Assembly: GCF_002234675.1 (NCBI RefSeq)
Contig: NC_019862.2
Coordinates: forward strand, 32,560,134 to 32,624,133
Source: Oryzias latipes
Taxonomy: Eukaryota; Chordata; Actinopteri; Beloniformes; Adrianichthyidae
Length of the DNA stretch: 64,000 bases
Direction of reading: 5' to 3'
The position numbers were made by a program, and so were the translations under genes. Each line of letters starts with the position of its first letter. The stretch's first letter is position 1. Under the pieces are notes generated by a model. The model did no database searches and had not been told where the DNA came from. It saw nothing but the letters and a program-made list of their open reading frames with translations. Below, one piece after another: positions 46,441-59,171 of the stretch.

Positions 46441-46965
46441 GATCTACCCCACATGGGGCAATATGTGTGTCTGGGTGCAGCTTGATGGACTGGGTTTCTC
46501 TGGTTTACCCTGATGTCATAGTTATTAAAACATCAACAGAGGAAATGAGACTTTAGTCAGTAGATGAGTAACATTTAGTAAAAAGTAAAATAAAAAAACT
46601 GGATCCTGACAGTATCTGACAGTATTTCAATGAACTATCAGGTATTTCCTCATATTCCTACAGTAATGAAGTCATGTATGGAGGTAAACACATACATTAA
46701 AATTAGTCCAGTTTGTCCAGTTGACTGTCACTTTGAGTCCCTCTCTGATCAACTTTGGATCTGGTTCCCTAATTAGGATTATACCATTTTTAGCTGAAAT
46801 CATAAAAACCTGTGGTTTTCTTGGACATCATTTCTGCAGAAGGTCCTTGAAATATGCACCTCTGAGTTGCGGATGGGGCTGTTGGCACGGAGTAAGCCCA
46901 CCCCTGCTTCCCGTCATCCATCTGTTTACTGTCCCACATGCTTACAGCCCCTCACACCCGAACCG

Positions 46966-47429
46966 TTGACTATATAAGAGAGAACTGGACCAGGCGAGTG
47001 TGACGTCATCCATAAAGCGTGCTTTCCTTCTGGCTCCAGCAAAATGAGGCCAATTCAGTCACCTTTTTTCCGCCATACGGTCGTCGCCATGTTGGAGCCA
47101 GCTGACCACTGGTTGGTCATCCACTGGTTTCTATGGCATCTACTGTCACCAAATCAGAAGAAAGCTTGTCCACACCCCTTCCACTGAAAGGTGGGGGCCA
47201 ACGGGCACAGGATGCTTTTATTGAGGCATCTGATTGGTTAGCTTTTAACTTAGAAAACAAGCAATAAAAAATATGATAAAGAAGAGGATTATCAAGAACA
47301 TGTTAAAGAAGTACCAGAGCATGAATGGTTATTCTGAATAACTGAGTAACAGCTGTTTATTTCTCTATAGATATGGGATTTTGGCTGTTGGGGAGGGATC
47401 GCTCAGTGCAGTTCTCATATACAGTCTAT
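46966..47429. mobile_element. MITE-like insertion with inverted ends
   Basis: The left end TGACTATATAAGAGAGAACTGG and the right end CAGTTCTCATATACAGTCTA are imperfect inverted repeats. The host repeat resumes on either side (CACCCGAACC / ACCTAGCATTGCC), which fixes the block as an insertion. About 464 bp, non-coding. The class is unknown. Confidence 0.55.
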
Positions 47430-47582
47430 CAACCCCCACCTAGCATTGCCATAGCAATCAAAATGGTAGCAATATCAGATCCATCCATCCGTACCGTTTA
47501 GATCCAGATTCCAGCTCAGACCAGGGAAACAATGGAACTGCTTGTCTGCAGGTGGATGATCAGAATGGAGCAGAGCAGGAAG

Positions 47583-48706
47583 TAGGGTTGTGCCGATGGA
47601 CGATACCATCGTCCATCGTGATGGGTGACTGACCTCACGATGGAGAGACACCATCGTGATGCCACGCCCCCGCCACGCTGCAAGTCCACACCATAAGCTG
47701 CAGTTACATGTGCAAAATATCTTGATGGGATCAATGGTCGGATTAGAATCCAACCGTGTAGATGGCCCAGAAAAATGTTTTCAGAATATAACAAACGTTC
47801 ACATGGGTCACACTTTCACTCGACATAAATCATTCGCACATGCGCAGCAGTGTTTGAAATACCGGAAGAGGAAATGAGTTCCGCCGACCGGCTACATACA
47901 TAGACATGTTTCAGCCCGGTCATATACGAGATGATCTTCTAAACGTGCTTTCATTAATGTTATGAATATTATGAAGCGCCTGTTCGCTCATCATTTTAAT
48001 TTTAATCCGTGTGGTCAGTGCTTTTTCTGTTGAAGAACGGAGCCGGAAGCCAGGATTAGCAGTATGCTAACACAGGCTAACAACATTAGCTTTGGATGGA
48101 CATAAATCCATGCTGGAAATCCTGCAATCTGCATCTTGGCTGAACGTAAACATGTGGGAATAACATCAGCCTTTATTTAGTCGGGACACGACTGGAAACA
48201 CAAATCCACATGATTGTTTGAACGGTTTCTAAGGACTGAGCCACATTTCTGCTTTAAGCTCACACACCGCCCCAAAGCCGCTGTGTGTGCTGGCGGTCCG
48301 AGCTCTGCCCGGACACACACGTTTTGACCCGGTTCTCCTGAGTTCGGTAGCTCGTTCACCTAGAGTTGCAGGACGGATCACAGTCCTAAATCTCCCACAC
48401 ATATCGCACACGTAACAAAGCATACTTCCTTCCCCTCAAACACACAGCTGTAAGTCCGCGCTCTACCGGTCCACTTGACTGATTAAATGCAGGAGCGGAC
48501 CACTTCTTTTCTATTTTGTTTGTTATTTTTTTGTTAAAGTCACTTCCCTCAGTTTAGACTGGATCATCGCGGATGAGTCATTAGTCGGGAATAAAATAAA
48601 GTAAAATAACGAATAATAATTATAATAAAAACAATATCATCGTCCATCCCGATGGTTTACTGCAAACATCGTCAACGGCCAATTTAAGGGACATCGTCCA
48701 ACCCCA
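47583..48706. mobile_element. Non-autonomous hAT, 1124 bp, with perfect 8-bp duplication
   Basis: GCAGGAAG occurs on both sides (47575-47582 and 48707-48714) without mismatch. The element starts TAGGGTTGTGCCGATGGACG and ends ACATCGTCCAACCCCA, inverted repeats whose sub-terminal parts are rich in CGATGG/CCATCG (for example near 47605-47660 and 48638-48660). No transposase is seen. It is inserted in the family-H repeat. Confidence 0.92.
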
Positions 48707-49149
48707 GCAGGAAGTTTGGGGCCTGCTGTTCTACATCACACCTACAAGCTTTTTCTTCTGATTTGACATGATGTGAATAATGAAAAACACAGAAACCCAG
48801 TTTTAATCCTAATCGTCTCTATATATGGCAGCCATCATCAGAAAAATGCTACACGAGCTTTAAAAACACCAAAAACAGTTTTCATGGGAGTGGGTCTTTA
48901 AATAGATGTTCATGCCATCTTTACCCATCAGGCAACATGATTTATTTACTTTGTTGTCTCATTGGTTGTGACATGATGAGACTTGAGCTTTCAGGGGAGA
49001 ACCAGAGAGGAAATAATCTGTTTATCCTCCGTGACATAGGTATATGTATATAGAGGTCACATGTCACTGTGTCACATTAAAAAGGCAAAACACAATGTGT
49101 GAGAAGAACAAATAGCAGTTACACATAAAAGCACTTCTCACTCAAAGGA

Positions 49150-49600
49150 ACGTTGTGTCGTTTTTTTTTCAATCTGATCTTGTGGAATTTTCCTCATGAC
49201 GGAGGACATAAATAGAGAAAATTAATCGTAAAATTGCATTTCTGAGTATTTTTTTATTCAAGTTGTAAATCAAAGAATGTGATTGGAAAAGCTTGTAGGT
49301 GTGAGGTGGAAGCTACAATCGGCAGACTGCAGGCTTCCTGCTTGGCTCCGTTCTTGGAGACCATTGGATCCACGTACGCCTTTGTTTTCCTGGTCTGAGC
49401 TGGAATCTGGCTCCAATAGCGCCTTCCATTATTGTAGCACTGGTAATGGTAGGTTGGGAGGGGCTGTAAGCTAGCAGGTGAGACTGTAACAGCAACAGTC
49501 GCAGCAGGGAAATTTCTAATAAACTTCTGCTGCCCTGCAGAAACTATGACCTAGAAAAAACCACCCAGGTTTGGATTTAGGCTAAAAACAGCATCATCAT
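49150..49600 (-). repeat. Family-H repeat copy (minus), ending in (ATC)n
   Basis: ATGACGGAGGACATAAATAG, GTTTTCCTGGTCTGAGCTGG, GGGGCTGTAAGCTAGCAGG and CTGCAGAAACTATGACCTAG are the reverse complement of the family-H blocks. An (ATC)n microsatellite (about 49590-49618) lies at its edge. It faces the copy at 46.86-48.9 kb across about 250 bases. Confidence 0.75.
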
Positions 49601-49618
49601 CATCATCATCATCATCAT

Positions 49619-52600
49619 TTAAAGAGCACTGGGAAGCTTTTACAATAGATCAAAGAGGATGACTTTAAGTTTCATTGACCTTTTATTCAGAAATTATGAA
49701 TACTTTAGACTTAAAACTTTTTGCAAATGAAGCAGGATCTCATTAAAAACTGTATTTTCAAACTAAAAAGCAAACTAGTTTTTAAACAAGATAATGACAT
49801 TATTCTGCACATTAGGACTGACTTTTTCTGCATACCATTCTAAACTCCTGATGTTTGCTAGTAGCCTTCAGTGGAGCACTGTGATGTTTTATTCCTTCAG
49901 TTCTGGTGTTTCCAGCAGCACAGACTGCATTCTTTCTCCCCGACACAAAGCCTGTGACGTTAGAGGTGTGGGGCTGAAAGTTTCCTCCCCAGCCTTACCA
50001 AATGCAAGAACCTGAAGCTTTCTTCAGGGCAGAGATTACCTCCAGGTCTGCCAAAGAAACCCAACAATCCAGTCATTACCCTGGGAAATGTTTTAAACGT
50101 CATAGCTTCTGCATCAGACTCTCTGGGGGCCCACAGAGGCTCTCTGCCATCGCTATTGAAAGAAAAAGACCATATGGCCCCCCGCTAATGGTCTTTACTC
50201 TGTGACAGTGGTTATAGAGGGGGTTGGGATGGAGTACCGGTCAACCTTCAGCTCCGTTTTCAGTCAAACCGCTGATGTTGTTGAGAAAGCAGAACATTTT
50301 GTATGCCTTTCTCTCAGATCAGACTCTAATTAATCATTACCTATGTGTTACACTTTGCAAGTTTCCTAAATAGAAAAGCTTTTTTTTCCAGTTCTGTAGA
50401 TTTAAAAATCCCCAGAGCTACTTCTTCTATCTATAAAAGTTATATCCTCTTAATAATCACACAGTAGTGTTTCTGCTACGTTTTGGCCTTTAGTGGATTT
50501 GGATCGTTAACCTGACCACATTAGAGGAAGCTTTATTTCCTTTTGCAGAACGTTGTGCTGTGACTCTAAAGCCAGCTGAATATTTTAATGCTAATCTAAC
50601 AGAAGCGCTTCCTCAAGCGTGGCAGGAATGACATGTTTTCTGAAGCCTTTTTTGGACTCGCTTGCTTATTGACATCGATTTTTTAAAGAACTGTGTTTCT
50701 GTGTTTTTGTATTTTTAAATGGGTGATTTCAGAGATGCCGTTTTTTTGACAGCAGTTGAAGCTTAATGGTTGCAGAGCAAAGTATTTCCATTTTTATCTA
50801 CAAAGAAGTGTTTTGCAGATGTATTTGAAAACAGGAACAGATGCTGACACAATCTACCATGGTACTAGAGTGAAGTTAGCAGAATATGAGCGGCTGGCTG
50901 AACTTGTTCAGTCTCGTTTCATTGTGACCACGTGCTGGTTCGATTCCTGTCAGTTCTATTGTTTTCATGGGTTACTGGTTTAGGTTTTACAGAACAAGGA
51001 CAGGAACCGCTGTGGCAGCACAGTGAACTGTAACGAGTCCCTTAGCTGTATATATTGTCTCTATACTGGTGAAATCTTCTATGTAGGCTACATGTTGAAT
51101 GATTTAAAGACCTGCAGTCCCTCAGCTTTGGAGTCCAGCCTCACAGATCCACCAGGTCTACTATCTTTAGGCAGAGGTATCATGGGAGTTTGCTAGGACC
51201 TGCCCATTCTCCTACTTTCAGCAGTGGACTTGTTGCTTCAGATCCCTTTTTTCACTCCAGGAATGGATGTTAATCTCCTTTAAGATGGTGGAGGTATGTA
51301 TAACGTTTGAATGCTTTTTATTGGCATATCATTACACCTGTAATGAAAACAGGCTTTGCATATTTATTTGATCTAGCTATTTGAAAGTGAAGTAAATGAA
51401 AGTGAAGGAGATATTACGAGTAGGTTTCATACTCAGCTGCTCCTTTATTTTTATTTGTTAAACTGGATTTTTACCTCAGAAATCATGAACCTTTAAAGGC
51501 TGCGGTGTGGGCTCATTTAAAATGGCATAACATGAACACATGCAGAGACTTGTACTTCTATTTATGTGTAAAAATTGCTATTACTCAATGCCCTTACATT
51601 GTTGCTGAGTAACCAGCTCAGGCTGGTGTTCCCTGCTTCCGTAAACTCTGCGTTCATCTACTGCATTATGTCTTAGAAGATAAATCAGTTATCTAACACT
51701 TAACTTCCTTAACAAGCTGAAGTTGGTCTTTTCAGTAGATGTTAGCCTCTCAAAAGCAAAGGCTGCACAAATGCTCTCAAACTGCTCTCTTAACCACTAC
51801 AACAAGCTCACTAGATGTGTGCTCATGGAAAGAAGGAGGTCAGGAAGGATAAATGGGACACCAGTATGGATTTTTTCGAATGCAAATTGTGGTTGTGTTC
51901 TACTTGATTGTACAGTCTCAGGAATTCTCCAGGACATACTTTATTAAAGCAAAAGATTGAGCTATTGTAAACCTTTAAGTTTCCTTAACATGATCAGATG
52001 AATGCAGTCTCCATTAAACAACTTTGAAGGTGACACACGTTGCTTCTCAAGGTTTTCCGACAGTCTATATGACATAAGCAGCCGATGACGTCTCCTCTTC
52101 AGCTGCTAGCATCTCTGAGTGGAAGCTAACATGGCCAAACGTAAGGTTGAGGACTCAATCCAGAACAAGTTAAGCGGACTCGGTCTGGACCAAAGGGTTT
52201 CCCCAGTCTGATGACAATCCCTTACTGTTTTTAATCACTTGGCTGCTAACATAGTCAGAGAAATTCCATTATCACTCTGCTCTCCCTCAGACCACTCAGG
52301 GTCACAATAAACATAATCAGGGGTGTGTTTATAAAGTACTATTATAGGCAGTAAGCCCATAAGCTATATTAATATCAAGAGATTGCATTTAACAATATTT
52401 GCATTCTGTGTTGGCCCACTTATTTCTGAGAAGCACTGTGTCCTGACATCATCAGCCAACTTTTTATTTTTTAATTTGACAACTGATGTCAGCCCACACA
52501 GCCAGACTGGAGTGAACTGTCAGCTGTGATGTCTCTATTTTATCCACATGCAGTTTATCAGCCTGTTTCTGAGTGACTTTTATTCATCCTTTTTTTCTAG

Positions 52601-53079
52601 AGATTTAGACTCGATCGAGTCATTTGACTGAGATCTGAGCATAGATGAAACATTTTCCTCTTGCACTGAAAAAGCAGATGTTTGTGGTCGATGGCAGATC
52701 TTGATGCTGCGTTGAAGGCAAAGGGGTCGAGCAAAAGGGTTTTGATTGCCTCAACTCCTTAGTAACTCTTTCCTAAAGTGTTCTTTCTCTGTGGTTAGGT
52801 GAATTTGTGGACCTTGTAAATAGACCCAGCAGTAATGAAAGGGTATAAAGTTGAAAAAGTAGAGGGCCCTATTGGGGAATGGCCTACTTCCAGTGGATTT
52901 CTTTGCTCGTTGTTAGTCCTCCCTGAGTTATCTGTGTAATGTTGAACACATCTATTCAGCTTGATGGGAAGAAGCCAAGATGTTAACAGATTTTACCAGC
53001 ATTGCTCAGTTTATTCTGTTTTCATTTAAAGTCCTTCTCAACTATAATTTTATCCATTTTATAATCCCACCCAGGGGTC
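49619..53079. other. Probable intronic stretch, nothing recognised
   Basis: No exon with convincing splice sites and frame, and no repeat module, was recognised on either strand. Confidence 0.45.
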
Positions 53080-53563
53080 TTTTAATTATGATTCTTTTTA
53101 TGATTTTTTGCAAGAATCAAAAAGCTTGTGTTGTTTTTTAAGACGTATTTTCTGCAGCGCAGCAGGAGCTCGTTAGAAATGTGTCTTTGGGTTGTGGACC
53201 GGCCTGTTGGCACTGTCCCGCTAGCTCACAGACCCTCACAACCCCAAGCTAACATTAGCATATCAAAGTAAAAACGGCCGGCAGTATTGGAGCTACACAG
53301 CCGCGCAGTTTGTAGCCAAATGGTAGCTCAGACTTTAATGGATCTGTTGGTTTTCGAGTGGAGAATCTGGAATAAGAGCAGAGCAGGGAGACTTTGGTGG
53401 CCTTTTATCTGCTTCTGATCATCACATTTTGAGGATAGAAATACTCAGAAATGCTGTTTTAATCTTAAACTCTTTTATATATGTCCTCCATCACGAGAAA
53501 AATGCGAGAAGAACATGTTAAGAACAATCACCATTTTCATTGGAGGGGTTGTTTTAAGGGTTT
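53080..53563 (+). repeat. Family-H repeat copy (plus)
   Basis: It starts GGGTCTTTTAATTATGATTC (reverse of the end of the 4838-5165 copy), contains GCTAGCTCACAGACCCTCAC, CTAACATTAGC and TGTCCTCCATCACGAGAAAA, and ends near CATTGGAGGGGTTGTTTTAA. Confidence 0.7.
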
Positions 53564-54863
53564 CAAAGCTGAGTCAAAAAATTACAATTCAGGATTTTTT
53601 TAATAAAGAAAAGATAAAATGTCATTTTCATTGAATATATTATAAAAGTTTATCGTGGGAAATGTTCTTGTTAATTGTTCCTCTTAATCATCAGTGTTTC
53701 ACGTTCCGGCCGGTGGATCGTACAGCGTTCCATGTTTTACAGAATTGTATTGGTAGACTGCATTGTGGACTGAATAAAATGGTAATATTTTGGTGTTAAC
53801 TTCAGTAGAAATGTTATTTTCCTTTACACTGTTATGTTTAATGCAGAGAGATGATAGTGGGTCCTTTCTCAACAAAACCTAATTTAAAAATGTCTTGTAC
53901 AAATAAAGTTTTTAACACAAATATATTTATGTAAAGCTATATACAATAACCTTAAAGAGTGTGATAGAAGAAGCCTCTTTGAAATGTTCCTTCATGCGTC
54001 ATGTTCAACGGTTAGTTCTGCTTCTCATTCTTCATTTAAACAGAAATTGCACCAGACTCACAGTTGCACCAGATAAAAAAAATCCAGTCACACAGAAAGA
54101 TTTAATTTTTAGGTGTAATCTTTTCAGTAATATTACTGCTTTTGTCAACAACTCAATAAATCTAAAGGTCTATGACCTATGTTTGTGTTTTTTTTAATAT
54201 CCACTGAACTGTGTTAATGACTCTGGGTCAAGTGTATAAAAAACTTTATTAGCTATTTTACTTGAACTAGAATTGTATTTGTTCAGCTCTAATAATGGAA
54301 AATGAATCCACTCATAAGTTAAATATTTGTTGCTTGAGTTTGTGAAGATGTCTTTGTTCTAACCAGATAATACTAACCATGCATCTGTACTTGGATACAA
54401 CAGAAACATTTCCTAGAATCCCATTGGTACAGTTAGACCTCAGCATTTTAGCGTTAAAGTGAATAGTTTATCCTTAAGGCAATGATCAATAAACCCAGTT
54501 TTATGAGTGAAACTGTGCATGCACAGAAATATAACATTCTTTTTGTCGGGTTTGAGAATCTGAATGTTCTTGACATGAAAGCCAAAAAAAAAGAAGTGCA
54601 GTTTAACAGTCTGTGAAACTGAGACACTTTTCAACAAAGAACAGAAAACAAATTTAGTTCAATTTGTTATTTCTGTTTCACAAAGATGGCGGAATTTCTG
54701 AAAAGAAAGGTTTCCTGCTGATGATACGGTGAGAAAAGCTTCATACATCCTTTTTCTTGAGCTTTCTTACCTTTTTGCTTTTATTAGTTTTGGTTGTGTG
54801 CCTTTTTAGTGTTTTGTCTAAATGACACAAACTCCTTCTATCAGTGTTTTGTAATAGTCAACC

Positions 54864-55274
54864 TAGGCCTGCACAATTTACCGCAAATTTATCGTTATCA
54901 CAAGATCAAGCTGTGCAATATGCATATCGCAAAACACAGCAAAATATGCAATAAATGGTTACCTTAAATGTGCTAAAACAATCTTATGGCAGCTTAAATT
55001 ATTTAACGAATCAAATAAATCCCTTTATGCATTTGACCAATCGGATAGAGCCTTTAGCGTTGTTGACAAATCAGATGGAGCCCTTTTATGTTAGATGTTC
55101 CCTCCTATGTCAACGAGGGTCATTTGGAGTACAATTCTAAAACTGTTGCAATAAAATGGGAGTGATGTTTTTGGTTGTTTCGCTATTTGTTTATATACCG
55201 CAAATTATATCGTTATCGCAATATTAATCCCTCATATCGCATATCGCAAGTTTTCCTCATATCGTGCAGACCTA
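54864..55274. mobile_element. Non-autonomous hAT, 411 bp, with target duplication
   Basis: The ends TAGGCCTGCAC and GTGCAGACCTA are inverted repeats, and sub-terminal TATCGTTATCGCAATA/TATCGCATATCGCAAG phrases appear on both sides. AGTCAACC (54856-54863) and AGTCAAAC (55275-55282) form the 8-bp duplication with one mismatch. Non-coding interior. Confidence 0.9.
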
Positions 55275-55897
55275 AGTCAAACTATTTTGAAAATTCACCC
55301 ACATTCCCTTGGATATAGCATGTATTAAGCTAATATTCGATTACATTCTCTAATCCAGAATGTCAAGATTGAGAAAGCTTCTTAAAATGATGTGAAACGT
55401 CTTTAAATAATAATGACAGTAAAGCAACAATAATAATGATAAAAAACAGTTCACAGTCTGCTTTTGTACCTGTAACGTTGATGGAAGCAAACTGGACGAA
55501 CAGAGGCTGCAAACAGATATCCAGATTGTGGAACTTCTGTGTAAATTTGCTGACTGCAGCTTCGTCTGACCACCAGATGCCTGAAAGGCTGTGAAGAGTG
55601 ACAAGGGGAACAGAAAAGTACAGAAAATGTACTAGAAGTGGAAAAAGATGGAGAGAAAGAGACCAGCCAAAGGCGTAAAGAGAAAGAGACAAAGTGGGAG
55701 CAGAAACCCTGGCAGTGCTCTTGCTGTTAGCTGAGCTTTGCTCTGTACTGTTTGCTTTTGCTCTATTTTTAACGTTCAGTCTGACTCTGGTCACTGATGA
55801 ATGACTTCACGTAAGTTCCTTTACATCTGGCAGAAATCATCCAGGATGCCTTGTCCAGGTTGTGCAAAACGGAGTGCGAAGAGGCGATGGTAAGCTG

Positions 55898-58800
55898 AGG
55901 AAGCAGAGAAACGTGACGATTTAAACCAGGAAGTAGAGGAACATGACAATTTTAACCAGGAAGCAGCGGAACTTGTGACAATTTCACCGGGAAGCAAAAG
56001 AACGTGACGATTTTTAACAGGAAGCAGCAGAACATGTGACAATTTTACCAGGAAACAGCGGAACATGTGACAATTTTACCAGGAAGCAGCGGAAAATGTA
56101 ACGATTTTTTACCGGGAAGCAGCAGAATATGTGACAAATTTACCCAGGAAGCAGAGGAACATGTGAAAATCTTACCAGAAAGCAGCAGAACATGTGACAA
56201 TTTTATCAGGAAGCAGAGGAACATGTGACGAATTTACCAGGAAGCAGCAGAATATGTGAAAATTTTACCAGTAGGCAGGGGAACATGTGACAATTTTACC
56301 AGGAAGCAGCAGAATATGTGGCAATTTTACCAGGAAGCAGCAGAACATGTGACAATTTTACCAGGAAGCAACGGAACATGTGACAATTTTACCAGGAAAC
56401 AGCATAACATGTAACCATTTTTTACCAGGAAGCAGCAGAATATGTGACAAATTTACCCAGGAAGCAGAGGAACATGTGAAAATTTTACCAGAAAGCAGCA
56501 GAACATGTGACGATTTTTATCAGGAAGCAGAGGAACATGTGACGAATTTACCAGGAAGCAGAGGAAAAATTTCACCAGCAAGCAAAGGAACATGTGACGA
56601 TTTTAACCAGGAAGCAGCGGACCTTGTGACAATTTCACCGGGAAGCAAAGGAACGTGACGATTTTTAACAGGAAGCAGCAGAACATGTGACAATTTTATA
56701 AAGGAGCAGCGGAACATGTGACAATTTAACTAGGAAGCAGAGAAACGTGACGATTTTACCAGGAAACAGCGGAACATGTGACAATTTAACCAGGAAACAG
56801 CGGAACATGTAACGATTTTTTACCAGGAAGCAGCAGAATATGTGACAATTTTACCAGTAAGCAGCAGAATATGTGACAATTTTACCAGGAAGCAGCAGAA
56901 TATGTGACAATTTTACCAGGAAGCAGCGGAACATGTGACAATTTTACCAGGAAGCAGCAGAATATCTGACAATTTTACCAGGGAGCAGCGGAACATGTGA
57001 CAATTTTACCAGGAAGCAGCAGAATATGTGACAATTTTACCAGGAAGCAGCAGAATATGTGACAATTTTACCAGGAAGCAACGGAACATGTGACAATTTT
57101 ACCAGGAAACAGTGGAACATGTGACGATTTTTACCAAGAAGCAGCAGAATATGTGACAATTTTACCAGGAAACAGTGGAACATGTGACAATTTTAGTAGG
57201 AAGCAGAGAAACGCGACGATTTTTACCAGGTAACAGTGGAACATGTGACGATTTTAACAGGAAACAGCGGAACATGTGACAATTTTACCAGGAAACAGCG
57301 GAACATGTAACAATTTTTATCAGGAAGCAGAGGAACATGTGACGAATTTACCAGGAAGCAGAGGAAAGATTTTACCAGCAAGCAAAGGAACATGTGACGA
57401 TTTTAACCAGGAAGCAGCGGAACTTGTGACAATTTCACCGGGAAGCAGCAGAACATGTGACAATTTTTAACAGGAAGCAGCAGAACATGTGACAATTTTA
57501 TAAAGGAGCAGCGGAACATGTGACAATTTTACCAGGAAGCAGCGGAACATGTGACAATTTTACCAGGAAGCAGCAGAACATGTGACGATTTTAACCAGGA
57601 AGCAGCGGAACATCTGACAATTTTACCAGGAAGCAGCAGAACGTGTGACAATTTAACCAGGAACCAGCGGAACATGTGAAATTGTTACCAGGAAGCAGCA
57701 GAACATGTGACAATTTTACCAGGAAGCAGCGGAACATGTGACGATTTTAACCAGGAAGCAGCGGAACATCTGACAATTTAACCAGGAAACAGTGGAACCT
57801 GACAATTTTTCCCAGGAAGCAGCAGAATATGTCACAATTTTACCAGGAAGCAACAGAACATGTGACAATTTAACCAGGAAGCAGCGGAACATCTGACAAT
57901 TTTACCAGGAAGCAGTAACACATCTGACAATTTTACCAGGAAGCAGCAGAAAATGTGACAATTTACCAGGAAGCAGCGGAACATGTGACAATTTTACCAG
58001 GAAGCAGCAGAATATGTGAAAATTTTACCAGGAAGCAGCGGAACATGTGACAATTTTACCAGGAAACGGTGGAACATGTGACAATTTTACCAGGAAACAG
58101 TGGAACATGTGACAATTTTTACCAGGAAGCAGCAAAATATGTGACAATTTTACCAGGAAGCAGCAGAACATGTGACAATTTTACCAGGAAGCAGCGGAAC
58201 ATGTGACAATTTTACCAGGAAACAGTGGAACATGTGACGATTTTTACCAGGAAGCAGTGGAACATGTGACGATTTTTACCAGGAAGCAGCAGAATATGTG
58301 ACAATTTTACCAGGAAGCAGCGGAACATGTGACAATTTTACCAGGAAGCAGCGGAACATGTGACAATTTTACCAGGAAGCAGCGGAACATGTGACAATTT
58401 TACCAGGAAACAGTGGAACATGTGACGATTTTTACCAGGAAGCAGCAGAATATGTGACAATTTTACCAGGAAGCAGTGGAACATGTGACAATTTTACCAG
58501 GAAGCAGCAGAACATGTGACGATTTTTACCAGGAAGCAGCGGAACATGTGACGAATTTACAAGGAAACAGCGGAACATGTGACAATTTTACCAGGAAACA
58601 GCGGAACACGTAACGATTTTTTACCAGGAAGCAGCAGAATGTGACAAATTTACCCAGGAAGCAGAGGAACATGTGACGAATTTACCAGGAAGCAGAGGAA
58701 AAATTTCACCAGCAAGCAAAGGAACATGTGACGATTTTTAACAGGAAGCAGCAGAACATGTGACAATTTTATAAGGGAGCAGAGGAACATGTAACAATTT

Positions 58801-59171
58801 TACCAGGAAGCAGCGGAACATGTGACAATTTTACCAGGAAGCAGCGGAACATTCGACGATTTTAACCAGGAAGCAGCGGAACATCTGACAATTTTACCAG
58901 GAAGCAGCAGAACATGTGACAATTTTACCAGGAAACAGGGGAACATGTAACGATTTTTTACCAGGAAGCAGCAGAATATGTGACAAATTTACCCAGGAAG
59001 CAGAGGAACATCTGACAATTTTACCAGGAAGCAGCGGAACATGTGACAATTTTACCAGGAAACAGTGGAACATGTGACGATTTTTACCAGGAAGCAGCAG
59101 AATATGTGACAATTTTACCAGGAAGCAGCGGAACATGTGACAATTTTACCAGGAAGCAGCAGAACATGTGA
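55898..59171. repeat. 31-bp minisatellite, about 3.3 kb, roughly 105 copies
   Basis: The basic unit is close to AGGAAGCAGC + AGAACATGTG + ACAATTTTACC. Variation is broad: GCGG/GCAG/ATGG before AACATG, AATATG for AACATG, GACGATTTT for GACAATTTT, and units shortened or lengthened by 1-3 bases. Variant blocks recur (see findings), so the array has higher-order structure. Open frames up to 92 codons inside it follow from the 93-base frame cycle and are not genes. Confidence 0.98.

Larger units (their letters stand above)
46860..48905 (+). repeat. Family-H repeat copy (plus) with two elements inside it
   Basis: The host blocks CCCGTCATCCATCTGTTTAC, CTTACAGCCCCTCACACCC, GATCCAGATTCCAGCTCAGACC, GGCAGCCATCATCAGAAAAATG and GGAGTGGGTCTTTAAA occur in the order seen at 8375-8780, but are spread over 2 kb because of insertions at 46966-47429 and 47583-48706. 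Confidence 0.8.

Noticed and set aside
47475-48423. Open frames of 60-92 codons in the hAT interior
   Set aside because: No hAT transposase motif could be seen; the frames are short, overlapping and on both strands.
56380-59136. Open frames of 64-92 codons on both strands
   Set aside because: They follow from the 31-bp array (93-base frame cycle); no start context, no unique sequence.
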